NCBI GenBank assembly: GCA_903915625.1
Contig: CAIWTN010000141.1
Coordinates: 1 to 60,782, forward strand
DNA: 60,782 nt
Reading direction: 5' to 3'
From: an uncultured Pseudomonadota bacterium
GTDB lineage: Bacteria; Bdellovibrionota_B; Oligoflexia; Oligoflexales; CAIYRB01
The notes beneath the pieces are model-generated. The model searched no databases, was not told the origin of the DNA, and was given only the letters and a program-made list of their open reading frames with translations. A program made the translations under genes and the position numbers. Shown in pieces: positions 8,926-17,670 of the stretch (within the stretch, counting starts at the first letter, position 1; the number at the start of each line of letters is the position of its first letter).

Positions 8926-8959
8926 GCCGAAAGGGACCATTCGGTCCCTTTTTTTCGGC
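8926..8959 (+). terminator. intrinsic terminator
   Basis: AAGGGACC, loop ATTC, GGTCCCTT and then a T-run, with flanking GCCGA and TCGGC that extend the stem. It lies 20 bases after the small secreted protein gene and is the clearest Rho-independent terminator in the window. Confidence 0.88.
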
Positions 8960-8977
8960 TAAATTTTAGCTAACCAC

Positions 8978-9868
8978 TTAGGCTGAGATGTTCTCAGCTG
9001 CAGCAGTCTGCTCAACCGCACCGGTCACCACGCGTGGGCGTTCGCCACTGCGCAGGATGTCCGCCAGTTGGAAACCAATCAGAGACTTCGGTACCCAGAA
9101 GAGAGTCGCCAGCTCGGACACCACATTTTTGCGGTTATCTAACTTGGCCATCTCAGCTAGGAGCGCAGCTTTTGGCACCAGCAGCGATGCGGTAAAGATC
9201 ATTTCTTCATAGTCGAGCAGACGCGCATCAGTGTCACCAAGCTCTGGGAAGCGGCCGCGCTCGCCTTGGAAAAGGATACGAGCGAGGTCTTTGGTGATGC
9301 CCATGCGGGTCGGTGGTTTCAGATCGCCTTTGCGATACTGAATCTGATACTGACCCGGCTTGACGCGTAGGATGCGGCTTAGGCGATCCATCATGTCCGC
9401 AGGCTGCGTCGTAATGAAGGCGAAGAAGCGCATCACTTCCGGGATGTAGAGTGGCGGCGTGACGAATTCTGCCTGTGCATGCAACTCAGCAACGAACGAC
9501 TCAACCCGTTTGCGTGTAGCCGCAACTGTCGCAGCGTCGCACTCATTGGCCTTAGCAATTACGTTGCGGAAGTTGTTAGACTCCTGCCACTCGTAAAAAG
9601 CTTCGTCAAGGCCGACGGCACCACTGGCAACGTCGTGGACCAGCATGGCCTCGACCTGCAGCGTCTCCGACAGCTTTGCCAAGGAGAACACGGAGCGGAC
9701 GTTTTTCTCGCCACGCTTCCAGTGACTGCAATCCGAAGGATTGAAGCTCAGGATTGAACCCACGTCCTGATCGTGCACTTTCTCCCCACGCTGGCTCATA
9801 AGCACTTTGTGGCAGAACTTGAACAATTGCACGGAATTTGGAAACTTGACGGCTCCCGAGCGTTTCAT
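8978..9868 (-). CDS. HTH protein with degenerate ImmA/IrrE-like domain
   Basis: A 296-aa protein. The first 80 residues contain an HTH-like region (DVGSILSFNPSDCSHWKRGE) that suggests phage-repressor-type DNA binding. The C-terminal part (about residues 190-280) follows the ImmA/IrrE layout, with YEEMIFTASLLVPKAAL and LATLFWVPKSLIGFQL in the positions of the usual E-x-x-A-x-x-FAA-x-LL-P and LA-x-x-F-x-V segments. The zinc motif HExxH is absent; DLARILFQGE stands in its place, so proteolysis is unlikely. GAGGAGGGG precedes the ATG. It is convergent with the small-protein pair and may regulate it; this is inference. Confidence 0.6.
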   Translation of the reverse strand: MKRSGAVKFPNSVQLFKFCHKVLMSQRGEKVHDQDVGSILSFNPSDCSHWKRGEKNVRSVFSLAKLSETLQVEAMLVHDVASGAVGLDEAFYEWQESNNFRNVIAKANECDAATVAATRKRVESFVAELHAQAEFVTPPLYIPEVMRFFAFITTQPADMMDRLSRILRVKPGQYQIQYRKGDLKPPTRMGITKDLARILFQGERGRFPELGDTDARLLDYEEMIFTASLLVPKAALLAEMAKLDNRKNVVSELATLFWVPKSLIGFQLADILRSGERPRVVTGAVEQTAAAENISA

Positions 9869-10010
9869 CGCCCCTCCTCAAACGTCACGGCTCTGACGCG
9901 GGTCCAAAAAAATAAATTATCGATGCATTGGCTTACTAAAAACTATACCTATCTGACTTTACCTGTGTCAAGGTTGGCGCATTTTTTCATTTTTGAGTCG
10001 TTACCATGTG

Positions 10011-10625
10011 TCAGGTCCTAGTCGAGTTTTTCATCGGATTTTGACTCACACCGAGTAAAGTTTCGCCGCAGGTTCGACCTACAAGCAGCTTGAAAAGCAG
10101 GCCATAAACAAGAAATACTCCATAAACTAAACTTAGCGTAGCGAGTGGACTCGTCTGCACCAGCCACTGTACCGGCCTCTGCTCGACCCAGGCCGCACTG
10201 GCACCCCGAGAGGCACTGAACGCAGTCATTGCGGCAACCGCTAGAGTCAACGTTGCCACGACCAGAAGAAAATCCAAGGCCCACGCCAGTAGTCGCCGCG
10301 TTAGGTGGGTATTGTCTTTGGGTGTTTTCGCCGTCGCACCTAAAGCCTGCCGTTGCGTGCTGCTGACGCGTGGGGCCATCAGCTGGGCCGACTTCGTCGG
10401 GAGCTCCTTCGTGGGGAGCACCTTTGGAGAGGCTGACTTCAGCGGAGCGGTCGTTAAAGTATCTGCCCGACTCTGAGCCGCGGTACCGTTGCTACCTTTG
10501 CGACTTGGGCGCTGCAACGAGCCCAGTCCTAAACCTACGGAAAGGGCTTTGAATTCCTGATTTTCGACGTTTTCTAGCAAGGCCCGCATGTCTTGCGCAT
10601 GGGCCCAATTAGGCAACTGTTCCAT
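10011..10625 (-). CDS. RDD-family membrane protein
   Basis: A 204-aa protein. The first 100 residues are polar and low-complexity (Ser, Lys, Thr, Ala), probably cytoplasmic. Then comes an RDD domain: TRRLLAWALDFLLV with the Arg and Asp of the family, a second hydrophobic segment, and GRTCGETLLGV, the usual G-R-T-x-G motif. Two to three membrane helices are expected. RDD proteins have been linked to ion or small-molecule transport, but function here is unknown. It lies 56 bases downstream of cysS with GGGGGA before the ATG. Confidence 0.7.
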   Translation of the reverse strand: MEQLPNWAHAQDMRALLENVENQEFKALSVGLGLGSLQRPSRKGSNGTAAQSRADTLTTAPLKSASPKVLPTKELPTKSAQLMAPRVSSTQRQALGATAKTPKDNTHLTRRLLAWALDFLLVVATLTLAVAAMTAFSASRGASAAWVEQRPVQWLVQTSPLATLSLVYGVFLVYGLLFKLLVGRTCGETLLGVSQNPMKNSTRT

Positions 10626-10632
10626 CGGTGTC

Positions 10633-10661
10633 CCCCGTTTATACTTGGATTATAAACCGGG
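10633..10661 (-). promoter_or_regulatory. hairpin overlapping the RDD-gene ribosome binding site
   Basis: GTTTATA (10637-10643) pairs with TATAAAC (10651-10657). After one mismatch the stem continues for three G-C pairs that include the G-run serving as ribosome binding site. On the mRNA this could mask translation start. No T-run follows, so it is not a standard terminator of cysS. Confidence 0.3.
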
Positions 10662-10681
10662 AACACCAAGAGCAGCAAAAG

Positions 10682-12124
10682 TCACAGGCGCTTTTTGAGC
10701 GTTGTGCCCTGCGGTGAATCACAAATCTCAAATCCACGTTCGTCGATTTCACGCCGCAGCTGATCGGCGCGTGCCCAGTCTTTTTCCGCACGAGCCTTGT
10801 TGCGCTCGGCTAGAAGGGTGGTCAACTCGGCAGGGATAGCATTAACTTCTGGCACCGGAATCGGCGTGAACAGATCCAGCCCCAGCACTTGGTCCATAGT
10901 GTCGACTAGGGAGATGCGTTCAGCAGGTGTCACTGCTGGGTCTTCTAAAAGACTATACAACTCAGCCACAGCTTGCGGAGTCCCGAGGTCTTGCGCCAAG
11001 GCCGCATGAAATGCCCGCAGATGGCCTTGCGCAGCAGCACCAAGCACGGTCGCACGGTGCCCCATGCCGCCAGCCTCACTGACGGCACGCTGCGTCAGAT
11101 GCGACAAACGTTCGTACCCGCGTTGAGCACCGGCGAGGCTCTCATAACTAAACTTGAGTTGTTTGCGATAGTGGCACTGCAAGGCCAGCAGACGAAACGC
11201 TAACGGGTAATAACCGGCATCGGCAAGAGCCTGAGCCGTCAGCACATGACCGCTCGACTTGCTCATCTTACTCGAGTCATCTATGACCAGAAATTCACCG
11301 TGCATCCACCAGCGCACAAAGGGACTCTTGCCTGTGGCTGCTTCACTCTGAGCGATCTCATTCGAATGATGGATCGGAATGTGATCGACCCCACCAGTGT
11401 GGATGTCAAACTGCTCGCCAAGGAACTTCATCGACATGGCACTGCACTCGATGTGCCAGCCAGGAAAGCCCCTACCCCACGGCGAGTCCCACTCCATGCA
11501 GCGATGCTCCTCCGGCTTGGAGAACTTCCACAAGGCAAAATCAGTCTTGTTCTTCTTATGACGAGTATCAACGCGGTGACCAGACTGCAGTCCTTCAATG
11601 TCTAGGCGCCCGAGATCTGCATAAGTCGGAAATTTACTGGTATCGAAGTAAACACCATCTTCCGTCAGGTAGGTAAATCCCTTGTCTTCCAACGCCTTCA
11701 CCATGGCAATCTGCTCGGGAATGTAATCCGTGGCTTTGCAGACGACTGTCGGGAGTTTTATGCCAAGGAGAGCAGCATGAGCGAAAAATGCATCGGTATA
11801 TTTGCGAGCCACTGCCCAAGCATCAATCCCCTCGCGCTTAGACCCAAGCTCGAGCTTGTCCTCACCGGCATCCGCGTCGTCAGTCAGGTGGCCGACGTCA
11901 GTGATGTTCATGACGTGATTCACTTTGTAGCCGAAAAACTCCAATGTACGACGCAGCACATCAGCGAAGATATAGCTCCGCATATTACCGATATGCGCGT
12001 ACGAATACACCGTAGGGCCGCAGCTATAAAGCCCGACCGTGCCTGGCATCTTGGGGACAAATGGTTCGACCGAACGGGTCAGGGTGTTAAACAGTTGTAT
12101 AGGTTCAGGCTTGGCGGTCGACAC
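10682..12124 (-). CDS. cysS: cysteinyl-tRNA synthetase
   Basis: Charges tRNA-Cys. The 480-aa class I synthetase has CGPTVYSYAHIGN (zinc Cys plus HIGH-type motif), HIECSAMS and HHSNEIAQSE (zinc ligands), and KMSKS. The GTG at 12124 is chosen because GAGGAG lies seven bases upstream and the protein then starts close to the normal N-terminus. Longer readings from 12277 would overlap the upstream gene by about 100 bases without a ribosome binding site. Confidence 0.95.
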   Translation of the reverse strand: MSTAKPEPIQLFNTLTRSVEPFVPKMPGTVGLYSCGPTVYSYAHIGNMRSYIFADVLRRTLEFFGYKVNHVMNITDVGHLTDDADAGEDKLELGSKREGIDAWAVARKYTDAFFAHAALLGIKLPTVVCKATDYIPEQIAMVKALEDKGFTYLTEDGVYFDTSKFPTYADLGRLDIEGLQSGHRVDTRHKKNKTDFALWKFSKPEEHRCMEWDSPWGRGFPGWHIECSAMSMKFLGEQFDIHTGGVDHIPIHHSNEIAQSEAATGKSPFVRWWMHGEFLVIDDSSKMSKSSGHVLTAQALADAGYYPLAFRLLALQCHYRKQLKFSYESLAGAQRGYERLSHLTQRAVSEAGGMGHRATVLGAAAQGHLRAFHAALAQDLGTPQAVAELYSLLEDPAVTPAERISLVDTMDQVLGLDLFTPIPVPEVNAIPAELTTLLAERNKARAEKDWARADQLRREIDERGFEICDSPQGTTLKKRL

Positions 12125-12170
12125 GCTTGCTCCTCGCAGTCTGACGAAAGATGGTGTTTTACCAAATTTA

Positions 12171-12494
12171 TCAGGCTGGGGAAACCTTCGTACTGGCGGC
12201 GCTTGCACCACCGACGGTACGGATGTTGTCGTAAAGCACACGAGCCCGCTGTTGACCTTGCGGTTTAGCCCCCGCATCGTCGGCCGATTCGCTGATCACT
12301 TGGCGCAGAGTCCGAATGACGACATCAAACTCAGCCTCAGGCAACTTCAGCAGCCGCTCCCGCAAGGCTAGGACCTCACCTGAGCGACGCGACATCCCAG
12401 ATGCGTCAAGGCGGTCACGCTCGACGCCGTCAAAATAGAAGTAAACGTCTTCTATCTTAATCTTAGCTTTTGGATTGGCGCTATTGTCACTCAT
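12171..12494 (-). CDS. hypothetical protein upstream of cysS
   Basis: Unrecognised protein of 107 aa from the ATG at 12494, or 132 aa from a GTG at 12569. Neither has a strong ribosome binding site; the ATG gives a natural start (MSDNSANPKAKIKIEDVYFYF). The centre is rich in Arg, Glu and Leu and probably helical; the tail is Ala/Gly/Ser-rich. It lies between greA and cysS in a tightly packed leftward run, so it is likely expressed with them. Confidence 0.55.
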   Translation of the reverse strand: MSDNSANPKAKIKIEDVYFYFDGVERDRLDASGMSRRSGEVLALRERLLKLPEAEFDVVIRTLRQVISESADDAGAKPQGQQRARVLYDNIRTVGGASAASTKVSPA

Positions 12495-12617
12495 GCCAAA
12501 GAGATCGGCAGGTCGCGCAATTGCTTTAGCTGCGGCACCCAGCTGCTCCCGATCCAAAAACCTAAGCACCTGAATGCATTAGATTAAATTCGAGCGGGCG
12601 CAATGCTATGCAGCCAC

Positions 12618-13100
12618 TTAGCGAGCCCGGACCTCGTCGATTGTGTACTCGACGATGCCTTTTGGCACTCTCACTTCGACCAATTCACCAGCGCGCTTAC
12701 CAAGAAGAGCTCTGGCGATTGGCGAGCTCATGGAGATCATCCCGCGCTCGAGATCGGCCTCTAGATCCCCGACAATGCGGTAGGTTTTAGCCTCACCGGT
12801 CTCTTCGTCGCTGACGGTCACAAAGGTACCAAAGCGAACCCTAGCCTCGGCCTCGGTTTCGCTGGGTTCGATTACTTGGCCGCGCGACAGCTTATCGTCT
12901 AAGTCAGCAATGCGACCTTCGATGAACCCCTGCTTTTCCTTAGCAGCATGGTACTCGGCATTTTCAGACAAATCGCCGTGCGCCCGCGCGTCAGCGATCT
13001 CACGAATGATTTTAGGCCGTTCAACCGTTTTGAGTTGCTCGAGCTCTAACTTCAGTTTTTCAAAACCTTCGCGCGTGAAAGGCACGGTTTCTGTAGCCAT
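12618..13100 (-). CDS. greA: transcription elongation factor GreA
   Basis: Rescues backtracked RNA polymerase by stimulating transcript cleavage. At 160 aa it has the normal length, with an N-terminal coiled coil carrying the acidic tip (the GDLSENAEYHAAKE segment) and a C-terminal FKBP-like domain (MISMSSPIARALLGKRAGE). GGAG precedes the ATG by nine bases. Confidence 0.95.
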   Translation of the reverse strand: MATETVPFTREGFEKLKLELEQLKTVERPKIIREIADARAHGDLSENAEYHAAKEKQGFIEGRIADLDDKLSRGQVIEPSETEAEARVRFGTFVTVSDEETGEAKTYRIVGDLEADLERGMISMSSPIARALLGKRAGELVEVRVPKGIVEYTIDEVRAR

Positions 13101-13141
13101 CTGTCTGATCTCCGCTGCCTAATCGCAGGATATTTAGTAAC

Positions 13142-14578
13142 TTACATGTTATGCGTCGCCGAAAAAGCGAACGAATATTGTCGGGAAGAAACGCTTTGAA
13201 CCAAGTCATCCCCGAGCTTCTGAGCCTTACCTGTCCCCGTCTGCACGGTAATACCCGCTGAGATTTGGCTGTTCGGCTGCACCCATGCAATAAACAGACT
13301 TCCACCGTAGTAGTCAATATGATCGGGCTGAGCACAGTACTTTTTATAGTAGTCGAGGCTTTGTGTGCAAGTTTGGCCGGCAGCGACGTTTGACGTGCCC
13401 TTCTTCACCTTCGGACGGGCATCGTTATTGGTGAAGAGGCCAAAGCGAAGCGGCAGGGACGGCGTCATGTACCATTCCATCCCTGTTGCATAGTTAGTCA
13501 CGGCTTCTTTCGCATAAGCTGCCCGCACCTTGTTTGGATCGGTTGAAACGTCAGCATTGGTGACCGCATCGTAGTAGCTGATGTCCAGTGACCAGACCAT
13601 GGTCGAACTAGCAAACCAAGCCATGCCCAGCCGCGCTTCCAGCGGTAGGTCCCCTACTGGATTAGTCGACTTGGAATCCTGCTTGGTAACGGTAGATTGG
13701 ATTGGATTAGAAATGGTCGAAGACGAACCACTAGTAACTGCCGCTTTGTTTTGCGCATCCGTAGCCTTGGTGACGACAGTGTCTCCTTGAGTTTCTAGGC
13801 TTTGCGTCGCAACGATGGTTTTTTTGACCGTTAAACCGGCCGTGAAGCCGGCTGGTAAGGCGACCTGAATTCCCAAGGTTGGCTGGACTCCGTAAACGGC
13901 GAGATGTTGCCGAAGATTACTGGCCAGGATTCGCCATCCTTCCACCGAGGTCCCATCGGTAAGCGGCAGCATCACCTCCTGCTTTGCGTACTGAAACTCC
14001 TGAAGCAATTCGTCGGCGTTGAAATAAGAAAGACCAAATCCGATGCCAAGGTTGTTGAGCACGCGGTAGCCCACACCCGCTCCGGCAAAATAGGTCGATG
14101 CTCTGGCATTTGACGTTCGGTGATAACGATCAATCGTCGTGTTGCCAACTTGAAAGCTATCTATGGGCGTATCCTGATCCTTCAGATCACCATCGGTATA
14201 ATAGACTCCAAAGGCTGCCACTAGTCCGTCCACATAACGATCAAGCTTTTGCAGGCCACCAAAGAATGGGGTCAGCGATCCAGAACTTTGCTCGGTAAAA
14301 TCGGTATCACCAAGCGCCTTTTTATAAACGGTATTTTTGCCGTAAAAGGCGTTAGCAGACCCTTGAATGTCGTTGGACAATGCAAACGCCAAACCACCAG
14401 GATTGTAGTAGATACCAGACGCATCATCCGCAATACCGCCGAATGCACCGCCCATACCGACAGCGCGCGTACCGACCAAAACATTGCTGTAGTGGAACTG
14501 ATCCGCCAAAGCTGGAACGGTGATAAAAGCCAGACTCATACCAGCAGCGAAGCCACGAAGCAAAAAGCGATCTCGCAT
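13142..14578 (-). CDS. FadL/OmpP1-like outer-membrane protein
   Basis: A 478-aa predicted beta-barrel with a signal peptide ending ALA. Just after it comes GTRAVGMGGAFGGIADDASG with YNPGG, the hallmark N-terminal hatch segment of the FadL/TodX family, which takes up long-chain fatty acids or other hydrophobic compounds. Alternating aromatic strands continue to the end. The substrate is unknown. It lies 41 bases upstream of greA. Confidence 0.8.
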   Translation of the reverse strand: MRDRFLLRGFAAGMSLAFITVPALADQFHYSNVLVGTRAVGMGGAFGGIADDASGIYYNPGGLAFALSNDIQGSANAFYGKNTVYKKALGDTDFTEQSSGSLTPFFGGLQKLDRYVDGLVAAFGVYYTDGDLKDQDTPIDSFQVGNTTIDRYHRTSNARASTYFAGAGVGYRVLNNLGIGFGLSYFNADELLQEFQYAKQEVMLPLTDGTSVEGWRILASNLRQHLAVYGVQPTLGIQVALPAGFTAGLTVKKTIVATQSLETQGDTVVTKATDAQNKAAVTSGSSSTISNPIQSTVTKQDSKSTNPVGDLPLEARLGMAWFASSTMVWSLDISYYDAVTNADVSTDPNKVRAAYAKEAVTNYATGMEWYMTPSLPLRFGLFTNNDARPKVKKGTSNVAAGQTCTQSLDYYKKYCAQPDHIDYYGGSLFIAWVQPNSQISAGITVQTGTGKAQKLGDDLVQSVSSRQYSFAFSATHNM

Positions 14579-14663
14579 CTCCCGACCCCTTTAACTTAAA
14601 AACTGCCACGTCAGTGACGCCACTTAACGGACGATACTTGTATCAGCGCTAACTTATGAAACC

Positions 14664-15638
14664 TCAGGTGGCCTCAGGCTTTGGAAATTTCAGCTTAACC
14701 TTTTTAAACCGCTCATCCCCCGATGCACCGATGATGTCTTCCGCCTTCAGCGTCAGCAGCAACTTGCCAATCTGCTCGCGCCGTTCTTTGATCGGTGGAT
14801 GCGTCTTTTCTAGATTCTTCACTTTTTTGGCATTGTTTTCTTCTAGGCGTTTAAGAAAGGAGATCATCGCCCGAGGCTCATAGCCAGCTCTGATCGCGTA
14901 TTTGACCCCTTCGTGGTCGGCCTCATACTCTAGCTCTTTGTCGAGCCCCTTCTCCGTCAGCATATTCATCCCTGCTGCGGCAGCAGCCATGATGGAAAGC
15001 CCTACTCCAGCTTTACCGGTCAGGTAAGTGGCGAGCCTAGCGCCAGCAGCCGACGAGTCAAGCGGCTCGGGCCGTTGCCGCAGTTGCAGAATGGGATCAT
15101 TCTCTGTGGCCTGGCGCTTTTTAAGCGCAGCCTCTTCGATATCCTTTTGCTTCATTCTCTTCAGCGCATCGTACATGTGACGCTTGCCTACATGAGCCAC
15201 TTCATGTCCAAGCACGGCCGCCAACTCGGCTTCATTATTGGCGTGCCTAAGCGCACCCATCGTGACCAGTATGTAGCCGCCCGGACAGGCAAAGGCATTT
15301 ACCGATTCGTGCTTTAGAATAGCAAACATATAGCGGCGATCAGGATAGTCGCCGTAACTTGCAACATAGCTGCCGACTTGGTTCAGATATCCGAGCAGCT
15401 TAGCGTCGTCGATGGACCCATAGTAGCCCAGCAACCGACCAGCCATATTGCGGCCGACTTCCATCTCAACTTTATAGTCTTCAAATGCTGCCTTTTGCTC
15501 AGGAGTTAACTTCTGCTCCAGTGGATCCGCCTGCGGTGCCTTAGTCGTGCACGCAAGAGATCCACCAAGCAGCAGACTCAAACTTAAGCCAGCAGCCGCT
15601 TGCCAAGCATGGCAACTCCTGGGGGGACCAAACCACAT
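14664..15638 (-). CDS. M48-family metalloprotease lipoprotein
   Basis: A 324-aa zinc protease. The zinc motif HEVAH lies in AAVLGHEVAHVGKRH, and the third ligand is probably the Glu in LEYEADHEGVKYA. A lipobox (GSLAC) places it as a periplasmic lipoprotein, like the BepA/YcaL/LoiP group that handles misassembled outer-membrane proteins. The ATG at 15638 has GAGGAG six bases upstream and is preferred to an ATG at 15659. It follows an SH3-domain protein gene by 97 bases; the pair may work together in the envelope. Confidence 0.85.
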   Translation of the reverse strand: MWFGPPRSCHAWQAAAGLSLSLLLGGSLACTTKAPQADPLEQKLTPEQKAAFEDYKVEMEVGRNMAGRLLGYYGSIDDAKLLGYLNQVGSYVASYGDYPDRRYMFAILKHESVNAFACPGGYILVTMGALRHANNEAELAAVLGHEVAHVGKRHMYDALKRMKQKDIEEAALKKRQATENDPILQLRQRPEPLDSSAAGARLATYLTGKAGVGLSIMAAAAAGMNMLTEKGLDKELEYEADHEGVKYAIRAGYEPRAMISFLKRLEENNAKKVKNLEKTHPPIKERREQIGKLLLTLKAEDIIGASGDERFKKVKLKFPKPEAT

Positions 15639-15735
15639 GTCAGGCTCCTCGTCACTCATTCAGCTAGCATTGGGGTTCCCTCTAGACTAGAGGAACCTCT
15701 GCCGATGAGCAACCAGAGTCCTGATGATTAAAAGG

Positions 15736-16266
15736 CTAGTCCTCGCTAGGCGCGGCCTTACTCGCAATCTCTTTAAAAACCTGTTGGCCCAGCTGTTCCA
15801 TCTTCTTCTCACTGACCGGTTTGTCTTCCATTCGGTAAACAGCGCGCAGATTAGGACGAATGTTGGCAGCATTGGCGACATTATCGTCGTCAGAGAGGCC
15901 GCGCACGCCCATGACCGCAGAGCGAGTCCGGGCATCAGTGCCGTCGCCTTCGGTACGCCCCTCTTTGCTTACGGAGTTGATAGCTTTAACCAAACCGCTG
16001 TCAGCATCTGGCTTGTGCTTGACGAAAAGCACAGAGACAAAGCCGGCTTTACCACCTGTGGTCGTCACACTCCAAAACATGCCCTTACGCTCACCAGCAG
16101 CAATGGTCTCGCCAGCTTTAAGCGTGGTCACTACGGCACTTTTATTCGTGGCGTCGGTATAAACCTCAACGCCATCCTTCTTGGCCTCGACATGAGCCGC
16201 TAGCGCCGAGCCGGTCGAAAGCCAGGCCGCAACCACAAGACATTGATTCATAAGGGTTTTTTTCAT
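15736..16266 (-). CDS. secreted SH3b-domain protein
   Basis: A 176-aa exported protein. After the signal peptide, VEVYTDATNKSAVVTTLKAG starts a bacterial SH3 domain (about residues 30-85), a fold that often binds cell-wall peptides. The C-terminal half has the conserved-looking TRSAVMGVRGLSD stretch and an amphipathic helix. GGGAGTAGGG precedes the ATG. It is just upstream of the M48 lipoprotein gene. Confidence 0.7.
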   Translation of the reverse strand: MKKTLMNQCLVVAAWLSTGSALAAHVEAKKDGVEVYTDATNKSAVVTTLKAGETIAAGERKGMFWSVTTTGGKAGFVSVLFVKHKPDADSGLVKAINSVSKEGRTEGDGTDARTRSAVMGVRGLSDDDNVANAANIRPNLRAVYRMEDKPVSEKKMEQLGQQVFKEIASKAAPSED

Positions 16267-16337
16267 ATCCCTACTCCCAACAACTTGTCTAAGGCAGTCC
16301 TTTGAGCATATCGGTACTTGGCGCTAGAAACTTTAGA

Positions 16338-17573
16338 CTAACCAGCGATTCTCAAGCGAAAATAGTGTTTTTTACCCTTTTTCACTAAGCAACCAGCGTC
16401 ACCGTGAAAAGCACTTCGGTCGATACGGACCTGGATATCATCCACTTTTTCACCGTTGATAGCTAGGCCGCCCTGCTCGATTAAACGCCGTGCCTCGCTC
16501 TTTGAAGCAACCACTTTCGCCACTACAAGCAGATCCACAACCCCTAGCCCATCACCAAAATCACTGGCTGAGACCAAAAGCTCCGGTTCACCGCCGCTGG
16601 CAGCGCCGCCACCACTAAACAATTTTTTTGCAGCTTCGAGCGACTGATCTGCTGCAACTTGACCGTGGAGCAATTTTGTCGCTTCGTAGGCAAGCACCGT
16701 CTTGGCTTCGTTGATCTCGGCACCTGGTAACGATGCGAGTCGCTTAACCTCTGCCATAGGCAGTTCCGTAAAGTAAGAGAGACAGTTCTCCACCACAGCG
16801 TCTTCGACATTACGCCAGTACTGAAAATAATCGTACGGGCTGGTCAAAGTTGGATCGAGCCATACCGCACCTTTTTCGGTCTTACCCATCTTGCGACCAT
16901 CACTGGTGGTCAAAAGTGGTGTAGTCAGACAGAAGACCTTACCGCCACCAATGCGACGCACGAGCTCCATACCCGCGAGTATGTTGCTCCACTGATCATC
17001 GCCACCCATCTGCAGCGTGCACTGCTCAGCGCGGTAAAGATGTAAAAAGTCATAGCTTTGCAGCAGCATGTAGTTGAACTCGAGGAAGGAGAGCCCCTTT
17101 TCCAAACGCTGCTTAAAACACTCTGCCGTGAGCATCCGATTAACACTGAAGTGCGGGCCGATCTCGCGGAGGAAATTCAAATAGTTCAGCGGTCCAAGCC
17201 AGTCGTAGTTGTTGACCATAATGGCTTTGCTGTCAGAAGAAAAATCGATGAAATGGCTTAGCTGTTTTTGAATCCCAATCATATTATGCGCGATAGTCTC
17301 AGGAGTCAGCATCTGCCGCAGGTCGGTTTTGCCCGTCGGATCACCGACCATTACTGTACCGCCCCCAACTACGACAATGACGCGTCCACCAGCTTGCTGC
17401 CAGCGCCTGAGCGTCATGATCTGCAGCAAACTACCGACATGCAAACTCGCTGCCGTCGGATCGAAGCCAATATAGGCGGCGCGCGGGCTCTCAGCTAAAT
17501 GCGTCTTAAGCTCGTCTTCATGGGTGATCTGCGCAACTAATCCGCGCTCCCTCAGCGTTTCGATAAAACCCAT
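16338..17573 (-). CDS. tyrS: tyrosyl-tRNA synthetase
   Basis: Charges tRNA-Tyr. The 411 aa include LHVGSL (the HIGH-type motif), GGDDQWSNI, KMGKTEKG (the KMSKS-type motif) and a C-terminal S4 RNA-binding domain (SEARRLIEQGGLAINGEKV). Length is normal. It is the first gene of a leftward housekeeping run and is divergent from the CobU-like gene. Confidence 0.96.
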   Translation of the reverse strand: MGFIETLRERGLVAQITHEDELKTHLAESPRAAYIGFDPTAASLHVGSLLQIMTLRRWQQAGGRVIVVVGGGTVMVGDPTGKTDLRQMLTPETIAHNMIGIQKQLSHFIDFSSDSKAIMVNNYDWLGPLNYLNFLREIGPHFSVNRMLTAECFKQRLEKGLSFLEFNYMLLQSYDFLHLYRAEQCTLQMGGDDQWSNILAGMELVRRIGGGKVFCLTTPLLTTSDGRKMGKTEKGAVWLDPTLTSPYDYFQYWRNVEDAVVENCLSYFTELPMAEVKRLASLPGAEINEAKTVLAYEATKLLHGQVAADQSLEAAKKLFSGGGAASGGEPELLVSASDFGDGLGVVDLLVVAKVVASKSEARRLIEQGGLAINGEKVDDIQVRIDRSAFHGDAGCLVKKGKKHYFRLRIAG

Positions 17574-17670
17574 GCTTGCGCTATCCTTATGACTAGCTGA
17601 TTAAAATGGCGAGACCGCGATTGTCTCAAAACGGCCGCCGCATGTCCCAGAAAATTTACGGGAGACCCCC

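Noticed and set aside
11777-12268. 163-codon rightward reading opposite cysS
   Set aside because: Antisense to a well-identified synthetase and without family-like features.
17574-17670. B12 riboswitch upstream of the CobU-like gene
   Set aside because: The 97-base gap is too short for the usual aptamer, and no B12-box was found.
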